Assembly: GCA_964434165.1 (NCBI GenBank)
Contig: CAYSUS010000025.1
Location: 14,662 to 78,661, forward strand
Direction: 5' to 3'
DNA length: 64,000 bases
From: CAYSUS01 sp964434165
GTDB lineage: Bacteria > Planctomycetota > Planctomycetia > Pirellulales > Thermoguttaceae
This document shows, one piece after another, positions 49,198 to 57,631 of the stretch (within the stretch, counting starts at the first letter, position 1; each line of letters begins with the position of its first letter). The notes beneath the pieces were generated by a model. The model searched no databases. It was not told the DNA's origin and worked only from the letters and a program-made list of their open reading frames with translations. The translations under genes and the position numbers were made by a program.

Positions 49198-50985
49198 TTA
49201 CCGACGGACGATCGTCTCCCCGGCGGCGCGAGACGCGATCTCCGCGTTCTCCCCGGGCGGCCGCCCGATGCGCCTGCCGACCACGACCGTGCGGAACGGC
49301 TCCTCACGCCGGAACCGGTCGCAACAGACCGTGCCCAACACGTCGTGGTCGAACGGCATCTGAAGCTTCGGCCTGTAGTTCCCGCCGTGACAGAACCAGG
49401 TGACCTGGGGCTCGCAGCCCGGCTCCCAAGCCGGCGCCGGCAGGCGCCGGATCGCCTCACCGTAGTGGAACGCGAACAGCGGATCGACCGGCCCGAAGCT
49501 CGCCAGTTGCACTCCGTCGGGCAGTCGGGCGCGGAGATCGGCCACCTGCTGCCGCGTGTCCACGCCGTGGCGAACCTGGAGGTTGACCAGGACTCCGCCC
49601 ACCGTGAGCCCGGCGAACGCGGCCACGGCCGCCACGCCCGCGGCCCGCTGCGCGTCGCTGGACGAGGGCCGGGCCCACCACGTCGAGGCGGCCAGTGCCA
49701 CACAAGCGGCCAGATAGGCCAGCGCGAAAGGCCACGGCTGCTGAAGCGGCAGGTCGGGCCGGTCCAGCCAGGTCGCAACAAGAAGGAACAAGGCGGCCGC
49801 GGGCATCAGCAGCGAAGCGGCTGCGAGCAGCGCGGGCCCCAGCCGTGGCCACCACGCGGTCGGCGGGGCCTCCCAACACCGCTGGGCCGCCAGACCGATC
49901 AGCGGCGCGATACAGGGGTAGAGCGGCATGAAGTATCGGCCCTTGGCCCCCGGAACGACCCAGCAGGTCAGAAAGGCTGCCCCGGCCGCCCAGGCCAGAA
50001 ACACCGTATCGGCCCGCGCCGCGCCGAGCCGGCGCCGGAAGTCCCGAAACGCGAACACGGCCAGCAGCGGCGACCACGGCAGCAGGCAGCCCAGGAAGAC
50101 CTCGGCCGGGAACTCGGCCACGTGTCGCGCAACGGTCCACGCTCCGGTGTCGGAAAAGCGGAAGCCCACGTCGGCGCAGTAGATCTGCCGCGTGGCCTGC
50201 CATCCCATGCGGAGCATGAAGGGCACCTGCCACGCGGCGACGACCATAAGTCCGAGCAGGGCCCCGCCGAGGTGAGCCCGCCAGAGCAGCTCCCGCCCGC
50301 GCCGCATCATCAGGAGCCAGCCGCATACGGCCAGGCCGAAGTACACGGGCGCCTGCGGGCCCTTGGTCAGCGTGGCCAGCCCGACCATCAGATAGGCCGC
50401 CGACCACGTCAGCAGCGGCGGCCACGCCCGCACGTCTCCGGTGCGCCAGAGCAGGATCGAGCCGCCGACCAGCAGCGTGAACAGGGCCTCGGTCTCGCCC
50501 AGGCGGCCCAGCTCGAGCACCTGCAGCGACGTGGCGAAGGCCAGCGCCGAGGTCATCGCCCCCAGGGGCGAAAGGAAGCTGCGCGCGTAGCCGTAAATGA
50601 TCAGCGAGGTCAGCAGCACGGCCAGCACGCTGGGCAGTCGAATCGCCAACAGATCCACGCGGCCGGCCACCTGACCAGCCAGAGCGATCAGCCAGTTATG
50701 AAGCGGTGGACGGCTCAAGAAGGGCACGCCCTGCTGACGGGGCACGATCCAGTCGCCCGACTCGACCATTTCCACGGCGATCCGGGCCCGGCGAGGCTCC
50801 TCGCCCCGGGCGTCGGGCTGCGCGAGCCGGCCGAAGTAGATGCCGGCGACCAGAAGAAGCACCAGCCCCAACGGCCACCAGCGCCCGGGCTCAACCGCGC
50901 CCGGGACGCGCGGGCCGTGCTGCGCGGCATGTGGTACCGCCGGCATGCCCGTCATCCGAGCTTCGCAATCGCCCGCTCTTCGCAT
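49198..50985 (-). CDS. ArnT/GT39-like polytopic glycosyltransferase
   Basis: A 595-residue protein with about 11-12 membrane segments. The N-terminal loop (about 58-80, with GEEPRRARIAVEMVESGDW) matches the GT39/ArnT motif that begins with D-E in typical members; the family transfers a sugar from a polyprenyl-phosphate donor. The start at 50985 follows GGAGG; earlier Met at 51093 has no such site. The GT87-like gene follows it on the same strand after 100 nt, so they may form a glycosylation pair. Confidence 0.82.
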   Translation of the reverse strand: MRRAGDCEARMTGMPAVPHAAQHGPRVPGAVEPGRWWPLGLVLLLVAGIYFGRLAQPDARGEEPRRARIAVEMVESGDWIVPRQQGVPFLSRPPLHNWLIALAGQVAGRVDLLAIRLPSVLAVLLTSLIIYGYARSFLSPLGAMTSALAFATSLQVLELGRLGETEALFTLLVGGSILLWRTGDVRAWPPLLTWSAAYLMVGLATLTKGPQAPVYFGLAVCGWLLMMRRGRELLWRAHLGGALLGLMVVAAWQVPFMLRMGWQATRQIYCADVGFRFSDTGAWTVARHVAEFPAEVFLGCLLPWSPLLAVFAFRDFRRRLGAARADTVFLAWAAGAAFLTCWVVPGAKGRYFMPLYPCIAPLIGLAAQRCWEAPPTAWWPRLGPALLAAASLLMPAAALFLLVATWLDRPDLPLQQPWPFALAYLAACVALAASTWWARPSSSDAQRAAGVAAVAAFAGLTVGGVLVNLQVRHGVDTRQQVADLRARLPDGVQLASFGPVDPLFAFHYGEAIRRLPAPAWEPGCEPQVTWFCHGGNYRPKLQMPFDHDVLGTVCCDRFRREEPFRTVVVGRRIGRPPGENAEIASRAAGETIVRR

Positions 50986-51159
50986 CGGGCCTCCGTGCAC
51001 CGGCCAGGGCCGCGGGTTGCCGAGACATCGCCGGGTAGAGCCCCGCCGATCTGCGCGGGGCGGGATTATGTCAGAAGCCGCGCCGACGCTCAAGGGCAGT
51101 GCTTTTCGGCAAGCTGGAGAAGACAGGAGGGCGGCGCCGCGAGTCCCATGGCTGGGAGC

Positions 51160-51378
51160 CTACTCGCAGTCGGTTCCCTCCACCACAGAGAGCGCGTCGC
51201 CCAGCCGCAACGCGGCCAGCGAGGGACGATGCCATGACGCCAGGAGCGACAGCAGTTGGCGGTCGATCGCGCGTTCGAACCGGCGAAAGGCCGTCGGCGC
51301 CACGCGGACCAGGACGTGTCCGGGGCGATCGGAGCCTTCCCAGAAGAGGATGCTCGGGTCCTGACGAAGCCTTCTCAT
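51160..51378 (-). CDS. Small protein of unknown function
   Basis: A 72-residue protein without known domain. The pattern DPSILFWEGSDRPGHVLVRV, then PTAFRRFERAIDRQLL, looks protein-like rather than random, with alternating hydrophobic residues and a predicted C-terminal helix. No strong ribosome binding site precedes it. Assigned with low confidence. Confidence 0.4.
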   Translation of the reverse strand: MRRLRQDPSILFWEGSDRPGHVLVRVAPTAFRRFERAIDRQLLSLLASWHRPSLAALRLGDALSVVEGTDCE

Positions 51379-52239
51379 CGCGGTGATTCCAAGCCCGTGC
51401 GTTGCGGCGCCTTTGCGGGTTGAGACCGGCCGCCCGGTTGCCGCGGTCGTCGTCTGGACGAGTCGGCACCGCCGGGCACCCCCGTGAGGGCACGAGGCGC
51501 GGCAGTCCCCGCCCGGTCTCTGCAGCTTTCCCTACGTAGGACACGAAGGGGGAGTTCGGGTTCGGACGGCTCGCCGCGGGGTCGGCAAGCGGCGTTGCCC
51601 GAATTCGACGGCGTCTCTATACTCCCCGCCGCCGGAATCCAGAAGAGCGATCCGGCCGATCCCGAATCGTGGAGCCGAACCCTGGATACTGAAAATCCGT
51701 ACATACTATCCGGTCGGCCTTGGCGTCCGGGCCGGTCGCTGGCAGAATAGGGTTGGGACGCGAGGATGTTTGGGGGTGTCGATCGTAGGCCGTGTGCGGT
51801 CGCGTGAGGGCCAAGCGGGCTGTTGCTCAGACGCGGGTTGCACGGGCCGAAGATCCGGAGAAAGCACGAAGACCTTCCCACGACGACGAACCGACGCCCT
51901 CCCGGTTGAGGACAATCGACAGAGTCGCGTGGGGACAACATGACGCGGGTGGTGACGGCAACGATGTTGTTGCCCCAAGTCGGCGCGCCACGGGGGAGGA
52001 TGTTGACGGCATAGAACCGCTCGGCCTCAAAGCTGCTACAAGGGTTCAAGAGGAAGGTTCTGCTACCAGTGGACGGCTGGCGCTTTGTTTGAATCCGTTC
52101 CGTTCCGTGGACGATGAAACGGGTGCCGGCCGGCCGTTCGCCAAATCCACCGTGAAACACCCGCGCCGTTGAAGTACACTTGGTCAGGCGGCCCAAGCCG
52201 TCACGCGAGCCTTGCCAGAGGCTTGATCGGAGGAGGATG
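51379..52239. other. Long intergenic region, nothing recognised
   Basis: About 860 bp upstream of flgM with no gene-like open frame; the longest frames have an Arg/Pro/Ser-biased composition without domain. No sigma54 motif or array repeat was seen. Confidence 0.45.
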
Positions 52240-52518
52240 ATGGAAGTTTACGGTCCCGCCCATTTGCACGGCGCCCAACCTCTCGGACCCCCGCACATGG
52301 CCAAGGCGTCCAGGCCCGCCAGTCCGACGGCGTCCGGTCCTATCCAGGACGAGGTGCAGATCTCGGATGCGGCGCGTGCGGCCGAGATGGTCAACCAGAT
52401 GCCCGACATCCGCCACGATCGCGTGGCCGCGATCCGCGCTCAGATCGCCGAGGGCACGTACGAGACGCCCGAGAAGCTGGATCTTGCCCTCGAGCGGCTC
52501 CTCGACGAGATCGGGTGA
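52240..52518 (+). CDS. flgM: Anti-sigma28 factor FlgM
   Basis: A 92-residue protein whose C-terminal half holds the FlgM pattern (VQISDAARAAEMVNQMP, then RAQIAEGTYETPEKLDLALE, RLLDEI). It binds FliA until the hook is complete and the factor is exported. Two Met codons adjoin; the second, at 52240, gives the better spacing to GGAGG. It is separated from fliA by 12.5 kb and is followed by fur after 41 nt. Confidence 0.85.
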   Translation: MEVYGPAHLHGAQPLGPPHMAKASRPASPTASGPIQDEVQISDAARAAEMVNQMPDIRHDRVAAIRAQIAEGTYETPEKLDLALERLLDEIG

Positions 52519-52559
52519 AGCCGGCCCCCGGCCGGAAGGCCCGGGCACGGAACTGAATC

Positions 52560-53036
52560 ATGCCGGGCAAGTTCTCTCTCGGCTCCGTTAAGGTCCCCCT
52601 GCCGCCCGTCGAGCGCTTCGAGCAGTTCCTCAAGGGGCAGGGCAAGCGATTCACCCGGCAGCGCCGTCTGATCGTCGAGCAGGTCTTCAGCCACCACGAT
52701 CACTTCGACGCGGACGAGCTGATCGAGCACCTGAAGGACCTCATCGCCCGCCGCGAAGTCAGCCGGCCCACGGTCTATCGCACGCTGGCCGAGCTGGCCG
52801 AGGCGGGCCTCTTGCGCAAGATGATCCTCGGCGGCCGCAACGTGTTCGAGCACGATTACGGCTACCCCCGGCACGACCACCTGTACTGCCAGCAGTGCAA
52901 CCGGCTGATCGAGTTCCACAGCGTCGAGATCGAGCAGATCTGCGAGCGCGTGGCCAAGGCCTACGATTTCGAAGTTTACGGCCACCGGCTGTTCGTCACC
53001 GGGCTGTGCAAGGCGTGCCGCAAGAGAAGGAGATGA
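52560..53036 (+). CDS. Fur-family metal-responsive regulator
   Basis: A 158-residue repressor. The winged helix is at about 20-95 (FTRQRRLIVEQVF, then SRPTVYRTLAELAEAGLL). The dimerisation part has two Cys pairs (C110/C113 and C150/C153), the structural Zn site, and a His-rich region near 45-48 as in Fur/PerR/Zur members. The sub-type cannot be told from sequence alone; PerR or Fur are both possible. It lies next to flgM, which may be co-transcribed. Confidence 0.88.
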   Translation: MPGKFSLGSVKVPLPPVERFEQFLKGQGKRFTRQRRLIVEQVFSHHDHFDADELIEHLKDLIARREVSRPTVYRTLAELAEAGLLRKMILGGRNVFEHDYGYPRHDHLYCQQCNRLIEFHSVEIEQICERVAKAYDFEVYGHRLFVTGLCKACRKRRR

Positions 53037-53166
53037 GAAATGGCGGTTGTCGAAACACAAATGACGAATGCCGAACGTCGTTAAGCCGTGCCGACTCGGG
53101 CCACGCGCTCGCTCATCGTGCTTCGGAATTCCTTTGCCATTTTGCCTTTCGCCATGCGTCATTCGC

Positions 53167-54603
53167 CTAGACCGTGACGGCCTCTTCGGTTCCTCCCGCA
53201 TCCGGATAGCGCCGCCGGATCGGCTCGACCACCTCGGCGAGCAGCTCGTCGACCTGCTCCGGGGCGCGGCCCACGAATCGGGCCGGGTCGACCAGGCCGG
53301 CCAGGTCGACCTTGCTGAAGGCCGGGTCGGCGCCCAGCCGGTCGAGCAGGTCGTTGCGCCCGCCCTGGGTCTTGACCACGGCGGCGGCCGCGTGGCTGTG
53401 CTGGCGGATCCGCTCGTGCAACTCCTGGCGGTCACCTCCGGCCGCCACCGCGGCCATGAGGATATTCTCCGTGGCCATGAAGGGGAGCTCCGCCTGGAGA
53501 TTCCGCGCAATCACCTCCGCATACACGACCAGTCCGGAAGCCACGTTGCGGCAGAGGACGAGGATCGCATCGATCGCCAGGAACGCCTGGGGAATGGTCA
53601 GCCGGCGGTTGGCGCTGTCGTCGAGCGTCCGCTCCAGCCACTGCGCGGCGTGCGTGGCCGCCGCGCTCGACGGAAGGCTCATCACAAACCGCGCCAGCGA
53701 ACAGATCCGCTCCGAGCGCATCGGGTTGCGCTTGTAGGCCATGGCCGAAGAGCCGACCTGCTTCTCCTCGAAAGGCTCCTCGATCTCCTTGCGATGCGCG
53801 AGCAGCCGCACGTCGGTGGCCATCTTGTGGGCGCTCTGCGCGATGCCCGAGAGGACGTCCAGGACCTGCGCATCGACCTTGCGGGAATACGTCTGCCCGG
53901 TCACGGCGTATCCCGCCTCGAAGCCCATCTTGCGGCAGACCAGCTCGTCGAGCCGGCGGACCTTGTCGTGATCGCCGTCGAACAGGGCGAGGAAGCTCGC
54001 CTGCGTGCCGGTCGTGCCCTTAACGCCGCGGGCACGGAGCGAGGCGAGGCGGTGTTCCAGCTCGTCCAGATCCAGGGCGAAGTCGTACGCCCACAGGCAT
54101 GCCCGCTTGCCCACCGTGGTGGGCTGGGCCGGCTGGAAGTGGGTGAAGGCCAGGCACGCCAGCTCGCGGTGCTGCTGGGCGAAACGGGCCAAGGCGTCGA
54201 TCGCGGCCACGAGGCGCTCGCGGATCTGCTGGAGCCCCTCCCGCATCAGGAGCAGGTCGGCGTTGTCGGTCACATAGCAGCTTGTGGCCCCCAGGTGAAC
54301 AATACCGCCGGCCTTCGGGCAGATGTCCCTGTAAGCATGGATGTGGGCGACCACGTCATGCCGCTTCTCCCGCTCGTAGCGGCCGGCCGCCTCGAAGTCG
54401 ATGTCGTCGACCTTCTCCCGCAGCTCCTCGATCTGCTCCGGCGTGATGGCCAGCCCCAGCTCGGCCTGGGCCTCGGCGAGCCACACCCACAGCCTCCGCC
54501 ACGTGGAATGCCTCCTCTGCGGGCCCCACAACGCGGACATCCGCCGCGAGGCGTAGCGGGTGGTGAGGGGGTTGGTGTATTGGGACTGATCGTCTTGAGT
54601 CAT
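53167..54603 (-). CDS. purB: Adenylosuccinate lyase
   Basis: A 478-residue enzyme that splits adenylosuccinate and SAICAR in purine biosynthesis. The signature [15 protein letters not shown] is at about residue 280, and [20 protein letters not shown] near 100 carries the first active-site region. It has the length and pattern of the archaeal/human-like purB rather than the E. coli type. It is last in a minus-strand run with the msrC-like gene 62 nt upstream. Confidence 0.95.
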   Translation of the reverse strand: MTQDDQSQYTNPLTTRYASRRMSALWGPQRRHSTWRRLWVWLAEAQAELGLAITPEQIEELREKVDDIDFEAAGRYEREKRHDVVAHIHAYRDICPKAGGIVHLGATSCYVTDNADLLLMREGLQQIRERLVAAIDALARFAQQHRELACLAFTHFQPAQPTTVGKRACLWAYDFALDLDELEHRLASLRARGVKGTTGTQASFLALFDGDHDKVRRLDELVCRKMGFEAGYAVTGQTYSRKVDAQVLDVLSGIAQSAHKMATDVRLLAHRKEIEEPFEEKQVGSSAMAYKRNPMRSERICSLARFVMSLPSSAAATHAAQWLERTLDDSANRRLTIPQAFLAIDAILVLCRNVASGLVVYAEVIARNLQAELPFMATENILMAAVAAGGDRQELHERIRQHSHAAAAVVKTQGGRNDLLDRLGADPAFSKVDLAGLVDPARFVGRAPEQVDELLAEVVEPIRRRYPDAGGTEEAVTV

Positions 54604-54665
54604 TCGGAGAGACGTGCGGGGGAGGATGACCGAGTCGAAACCGTCGGATGCGCCTCGCAGTCATT

Positions 54666-55190
54666 CTAGCGGTGAAGGCCCGTCTCCGATAGGGGCAATC
54701 GTCCGCCTGAACCGACACCCTTCTCAACCGAGACGTCCGACGCGGCAAGGTACGTCCGGGCGACCTCTTCCAACCCTTGCGCGTCCTCCTTGCCGAAGCG
54801 GCCGAGAGTGGGGCTGTCGAGGTCGAGCACGCCGAGCAGGCGATCTTGGTGGAGCAAAGGCACCACGATCTCCGAACGCGACTTCTCATCGCAAGCGATG
54901 TGGCCGGGGAACTCGTGGACATCGGGCACGACGATCGTCTCGCGCTTCGCGGCCGCCGTGCCGCAGACGCCGCGACCCAGCGCGATCCGCACGCACGCCG
55001 GGCGCCCCTGGAACGGGCCCAGCACCAACTCCTTGCCACGAAGAAAGTAGAACCCGGCCCAGTTCACCTCGTCGAGCTCGAGAAACAGAAGCGCCGCCGT
55101 GTTGGCCGCGTTGGCCACGGGATCGCGCTCTGCGGAGAGGAGGCGTCGCAAGACTTCAATGACGCTCGGGTAGATCTCGCCGCTGTCCAT
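54666..55190 (-). CDS. msrC: Free methionine-(R)-sulfoxide reductase
   Basis: A 174-residue GAF-domain enzyme. The three functional Cys are C66, C76 and C100, with spacing of 10 and 24 residues, the same as E. coli fRMsr (84, 94, 118). It reduces free methionine-R-sulfoxide with thioredoxin. The gene is 11 nt after the flavin reductase-like gene, so they are co-transcribed. The last about 20 residues are not conserved-looking. Confidence 0.9.
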   Translation of the reverse strand: MDSGEIYPSVIEVLRRLLSAERDPVANAANTAALLFLELDEVNWAGFYFLRGKELVLGPFQGRPACVRIALGRGVCGTAAAKRETIVVPDVHEFPGHIACDEKSRSEIVVPLLHQDRLLGVLDLDSPTLGRFGKEDAQGLEEVARTYLAASDVSVEKGVGSGGRLPLSETGLHR

Positions 55191-55201
55191 GAGCAGAAGC
55201 C

Positions 55202-55858
55202 TCAGCCCTCAACCACCCCGCGGATCTTCTCCGCCATTTCGCGCACCGCGGCATGGTGCTCTCCGCCCGGGTCGAACGAGGAGACGCCGACCGAGGCCAC
55301 GGTGGCCTCGGGCCCGTGGAGCATGTGGATGCCGCTCACCTGGCAGTCGTCGCCGTGCCCGCAGCGAATGCACGGCACGTTGCCCTGCAGCACCATCGTC
55401 CCCAGGTTCGTCATCCCTTCCTCCATCATCCAGAAGCCAATCTGCGCAGTGGCGGTGTCCACGGCGGGGGGAAGGCCAGGACGATCGGGAGGGCAGGCCG
55501 TGGTGATCACCGCGGCGCCGGCCTTGCCCGCGTTGCCGCCGGTCTGGTGACGGAAACAGTACATCCGTTCCATGAAGGCCTTGGTTCGGGCGTCCAGACT
55601 GCTGTAAGGAGTATAAGCACCAAGCACGAAAGCCTGGGCCTGGTGGAACTTCTCGGCCAGCTCCCGCCCGTCGTCCTGGACCACGCAGCGATTCTCCGCC
55701 ACGCAGCCCAGGCACGCGCGGCAGGCGGCCAGGTCGAGCCGGCTGAGCTTGACGAACTCGGTCTCCAGGCCGGTCAGCCTGAGGATCTCCTCGACCGCCC
55801 GGTCCGTGTTGCTGTTGGGGAGGGGGCTCCCGCTGACGCCGAGGACTTCGAGAGGCAT
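55202..55858 (-). CDS. NADPH-dependent FMN reductase-like flavoprotein
   Basis: A 218-residue flavodoxin-fold protein with the FMN-binding GVSGSPLPNSNTDRA (residues 6-20) and Cys pairs of the family (CRACLGC near 51; CIRCG near 167). The iron-sulfur-type flavin reductases carry similar Cys. The start at 55858 matches the family N-terminus; the frame is open further to 56008. It forms a two-gene unit with msrC, probably for redox stress, by inference. Confidence 0.82.
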   Translation of the reverse strand: MPLEVLGVSGSPLPNSNTDRAVEEILRLTGLETEFVKLSRLDLAACRACLGCVAENRCVVQDDGRELAEKFHQAQAFVLGAYTPYSSLDARTKAFMERMYCFRHQTGGNAGKAGAAVITTACPPDRPGLPPAVDTATAQIGFWMMEEGMTNLGTMVLQGNVPCIRCGHGDDCQVSGIHMLHGPEATVASVGVSSFDPGGEHHAAVREMAEKIRGVVEG

Positions 55859-56009
55859 GGCGGACGTTTTCGAGAGGGTGGAACCGGCAGAGGTTGAGCG
55901 CCGACGGGGCCCGGCTGGAACGGGTGCACGCCACCGGGCCGACACGCTACGGCCCCGACCATGCGTGACCAACCGGCACGGCCCGGGTAATCCGAGGCGG
56001 CCCATCATT

Positions 56010-57404
56010 CTACATGTTGGTCAAGTCGTCGCTTGCCCCGCCAACGAGCCGGTCCATGGCCGCCGCCAGCTCGGCCTTGTGGGAGGTCTCTTCGGCGTAG
56101 ATGCGGCAGATGCGGTAGCTGATGGGGATCTGCCGGAACAGCTCGCGCTGGTCCAGGCCCCGGACCTGCCCCGTGGCCGCGTCGAAGAGGAAGTTCTGCC
56201 CCGCGCTGGCCGCGCGCGTGCCGGGCCGGTGCACGTGCCGCGCCGTGTCCACGCGCAGGGGGAGGTCGTTCAGACCGGCGGGGAGCTGGGCCCGGACCGC
56301 TTCCTCGAAGGCCCGCTCGCTGGCCAGCACGCTGCTGGTCTCGGCCTGTCCGGGCTGGAAGAACACGGTCCGCTCCACGTTCATCTTCCACCGCACCTCG
56401 CGGCGAAGGAACCGCCGCCACCGCTCGCCCAGGGTTGCCAGTGCGGTCTCGGCGCTGCGATGCCAGGCCGCCACGCGGACCAGGAGGGACCATTCGGTCA
56501 GGGCGAGATACTCGTCCAAGTGCTCCCGGGGATCGCCGGGGAAGAGGTACTTCTTGCTGTCGAGAAAGAGGTCCTGGAGCGAAAGGTCGATCGCCCGGAC
56601 CGTGCGGTGGAAGTAGATCGAGCGGAACAGGTCGGCGCGCACGCCGATGAAGGCCACCAGGGCCGAGAGCCCCCGTTCGTGGATCGTCAGCCCGCGGTCC
56701 GTGAAAAAGCTGTAGTGGAGGACCCGCTGGAGGTCGAAGGCCCGCGTGCTGTAACCCGACATGTAGGCATCGCGGAGCACGAAGTCCATGTTGTCGACGG
56801 TGTACAGCCCGCAGAACAGGCTGCGGAGCATGCGGAGCCAGCGCGGCGCATGGTCCTGGTCGGCCTTGGGCCGGACGATGAGAAAGGCGATCTCGTCGGG
56901 ATCGAGGGATTCGTCCTCGGACATCTGGGCGCTCGGGGTGCGGCGCACCGAGCGCAGTAGCGGGCCCAGCTCGCGGCGAATGATCTCCGCGCCGAGCATC
57001 TCGTGCGTCAGGCCGAAGTCGGCCAGGTAATGGATGTCGAAAAAGTGACCGAACGGTCCGTGCCCCACGTCGTGCAGAAGCGCGGCCATGCGCAGGAGGA
57101 CTTCGACGTAGCCGCGACTGGGGGTCTCGGGGCAGACCTCCTTGAGACTGGAATACAGCTCGGCCACGGCGAGGCTGGCCAGGTGCATGGCCCCGACCAC
57201 GTGCTGAAACCGCGTATGCTCGGCCGAGGGAAACACCCACCAGGCGGTCTGAAGCTGATGGATCTGGCGCAGGCGCTGCACCCAGGGATGGTCGATGATC
57301 TGACGCTCAGCCGTCTCGCCCTCGGGCAGCCCCGCCGAGGAGATGAACGGGATGTAGCCGTGCAGCGGGTCGTGGCTGAGGCTCTCGTGTTCGAAGCGGC
57401 CCAT
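56010..57404 (-). CDS. HD-domain phosphohydrolase (dGTPase/SAMHD-like)
   Basis: A 464-residue protein. The HD motif is LLHDVGHGPFGHFFDIH at about 108-120, preceded by PSAEHTRFQHVVGAMHLA, the His-rich SAMHD1/dGTPase pattern. Members hydrolyse dNTPs or other nucleotides. The C-terminal about 230 residues continue the family extension. It heads the minus-strand group with a 151-nt gap to the next gene. Confidence 0.88.
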   Translation of the reverse strand: MGRFEHESLSHDPLHGYIPFISSAGLPEGETAERQIIDHPWVQRLRQIHQLQTAWWVFPSAEHTRFQHVVGAMHLASLAVAELYSSLKEVCPETPSRGYVEVLLRMAALLHDVGHGPFGHFFDIHYLADFGLTHEMLGAEIIRRELGPLLRSVRRTPSAQMSEDESLDPDEIAFLIVRPKADQDHAPRWLRMLRSLFCGLYTVDNMDFVLRDAYMSGYSTRAFDLQRVLHYSFFTDRGLTIHERGLSALVAFIGVRADLFRSIYFHRTVRAIDLSLQDLFLDSKKYLFPGDPREHLDEYLALTEWSLLVRVAAWHRSAETALATLGERWRRFLRREVRWKMNVERTVFFQPGQAETSSVLASERAFEEAVRAQLPAGLNDLPLRVDTARHVHRPGTRAASAGQNFLFDAATGQVRGLDQRELFRQIPISYRICRIYAEETSHKAELAAAMDRLVGGASDDLTNM

Positions 57405-57608
57405 GCAAGGGATTATGACGGTCGGCCGTCAGGCCGTCCATCGGTTGGCCAATGGAGTGCCCTGCATCATGGACGTCCCGCGATTCATGCTACACCAGGG
57501 ACTCTGGAGAACATGGGGAGCGCCGGTTGGCTTGCACCGGCTCGCTTTGGAAACACCCCCCACGCGCTCAACGATCTAGCACGGGCAGTCGAAAACAGCT
57601 AAAATCGC

Positions 57609-57622
57609 CGCGAATATTCGCG
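57609..57622 (+). promoter_or_regulatory. 14-bp palindrome upstream of the secreted protein gene
   Basis: CGCGAATATTCGCG is a perfect 14-bp palindrome, 9 nt before the start at 57632, with a -10-like TAAAAT at 57600-57605. It could be an operator placed over the transcription start. Confidence 0.4.
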
Positions 57623-57631
57623 TTAGGAAAG

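Noticed and set aside
51265..51285. A T-arm-like GTTCGAACC suggestive of a tRNA
   Set aside because: No matching acceptor stem or anticodon arm surrounds it; the bases fall in a small minus-strand gene.
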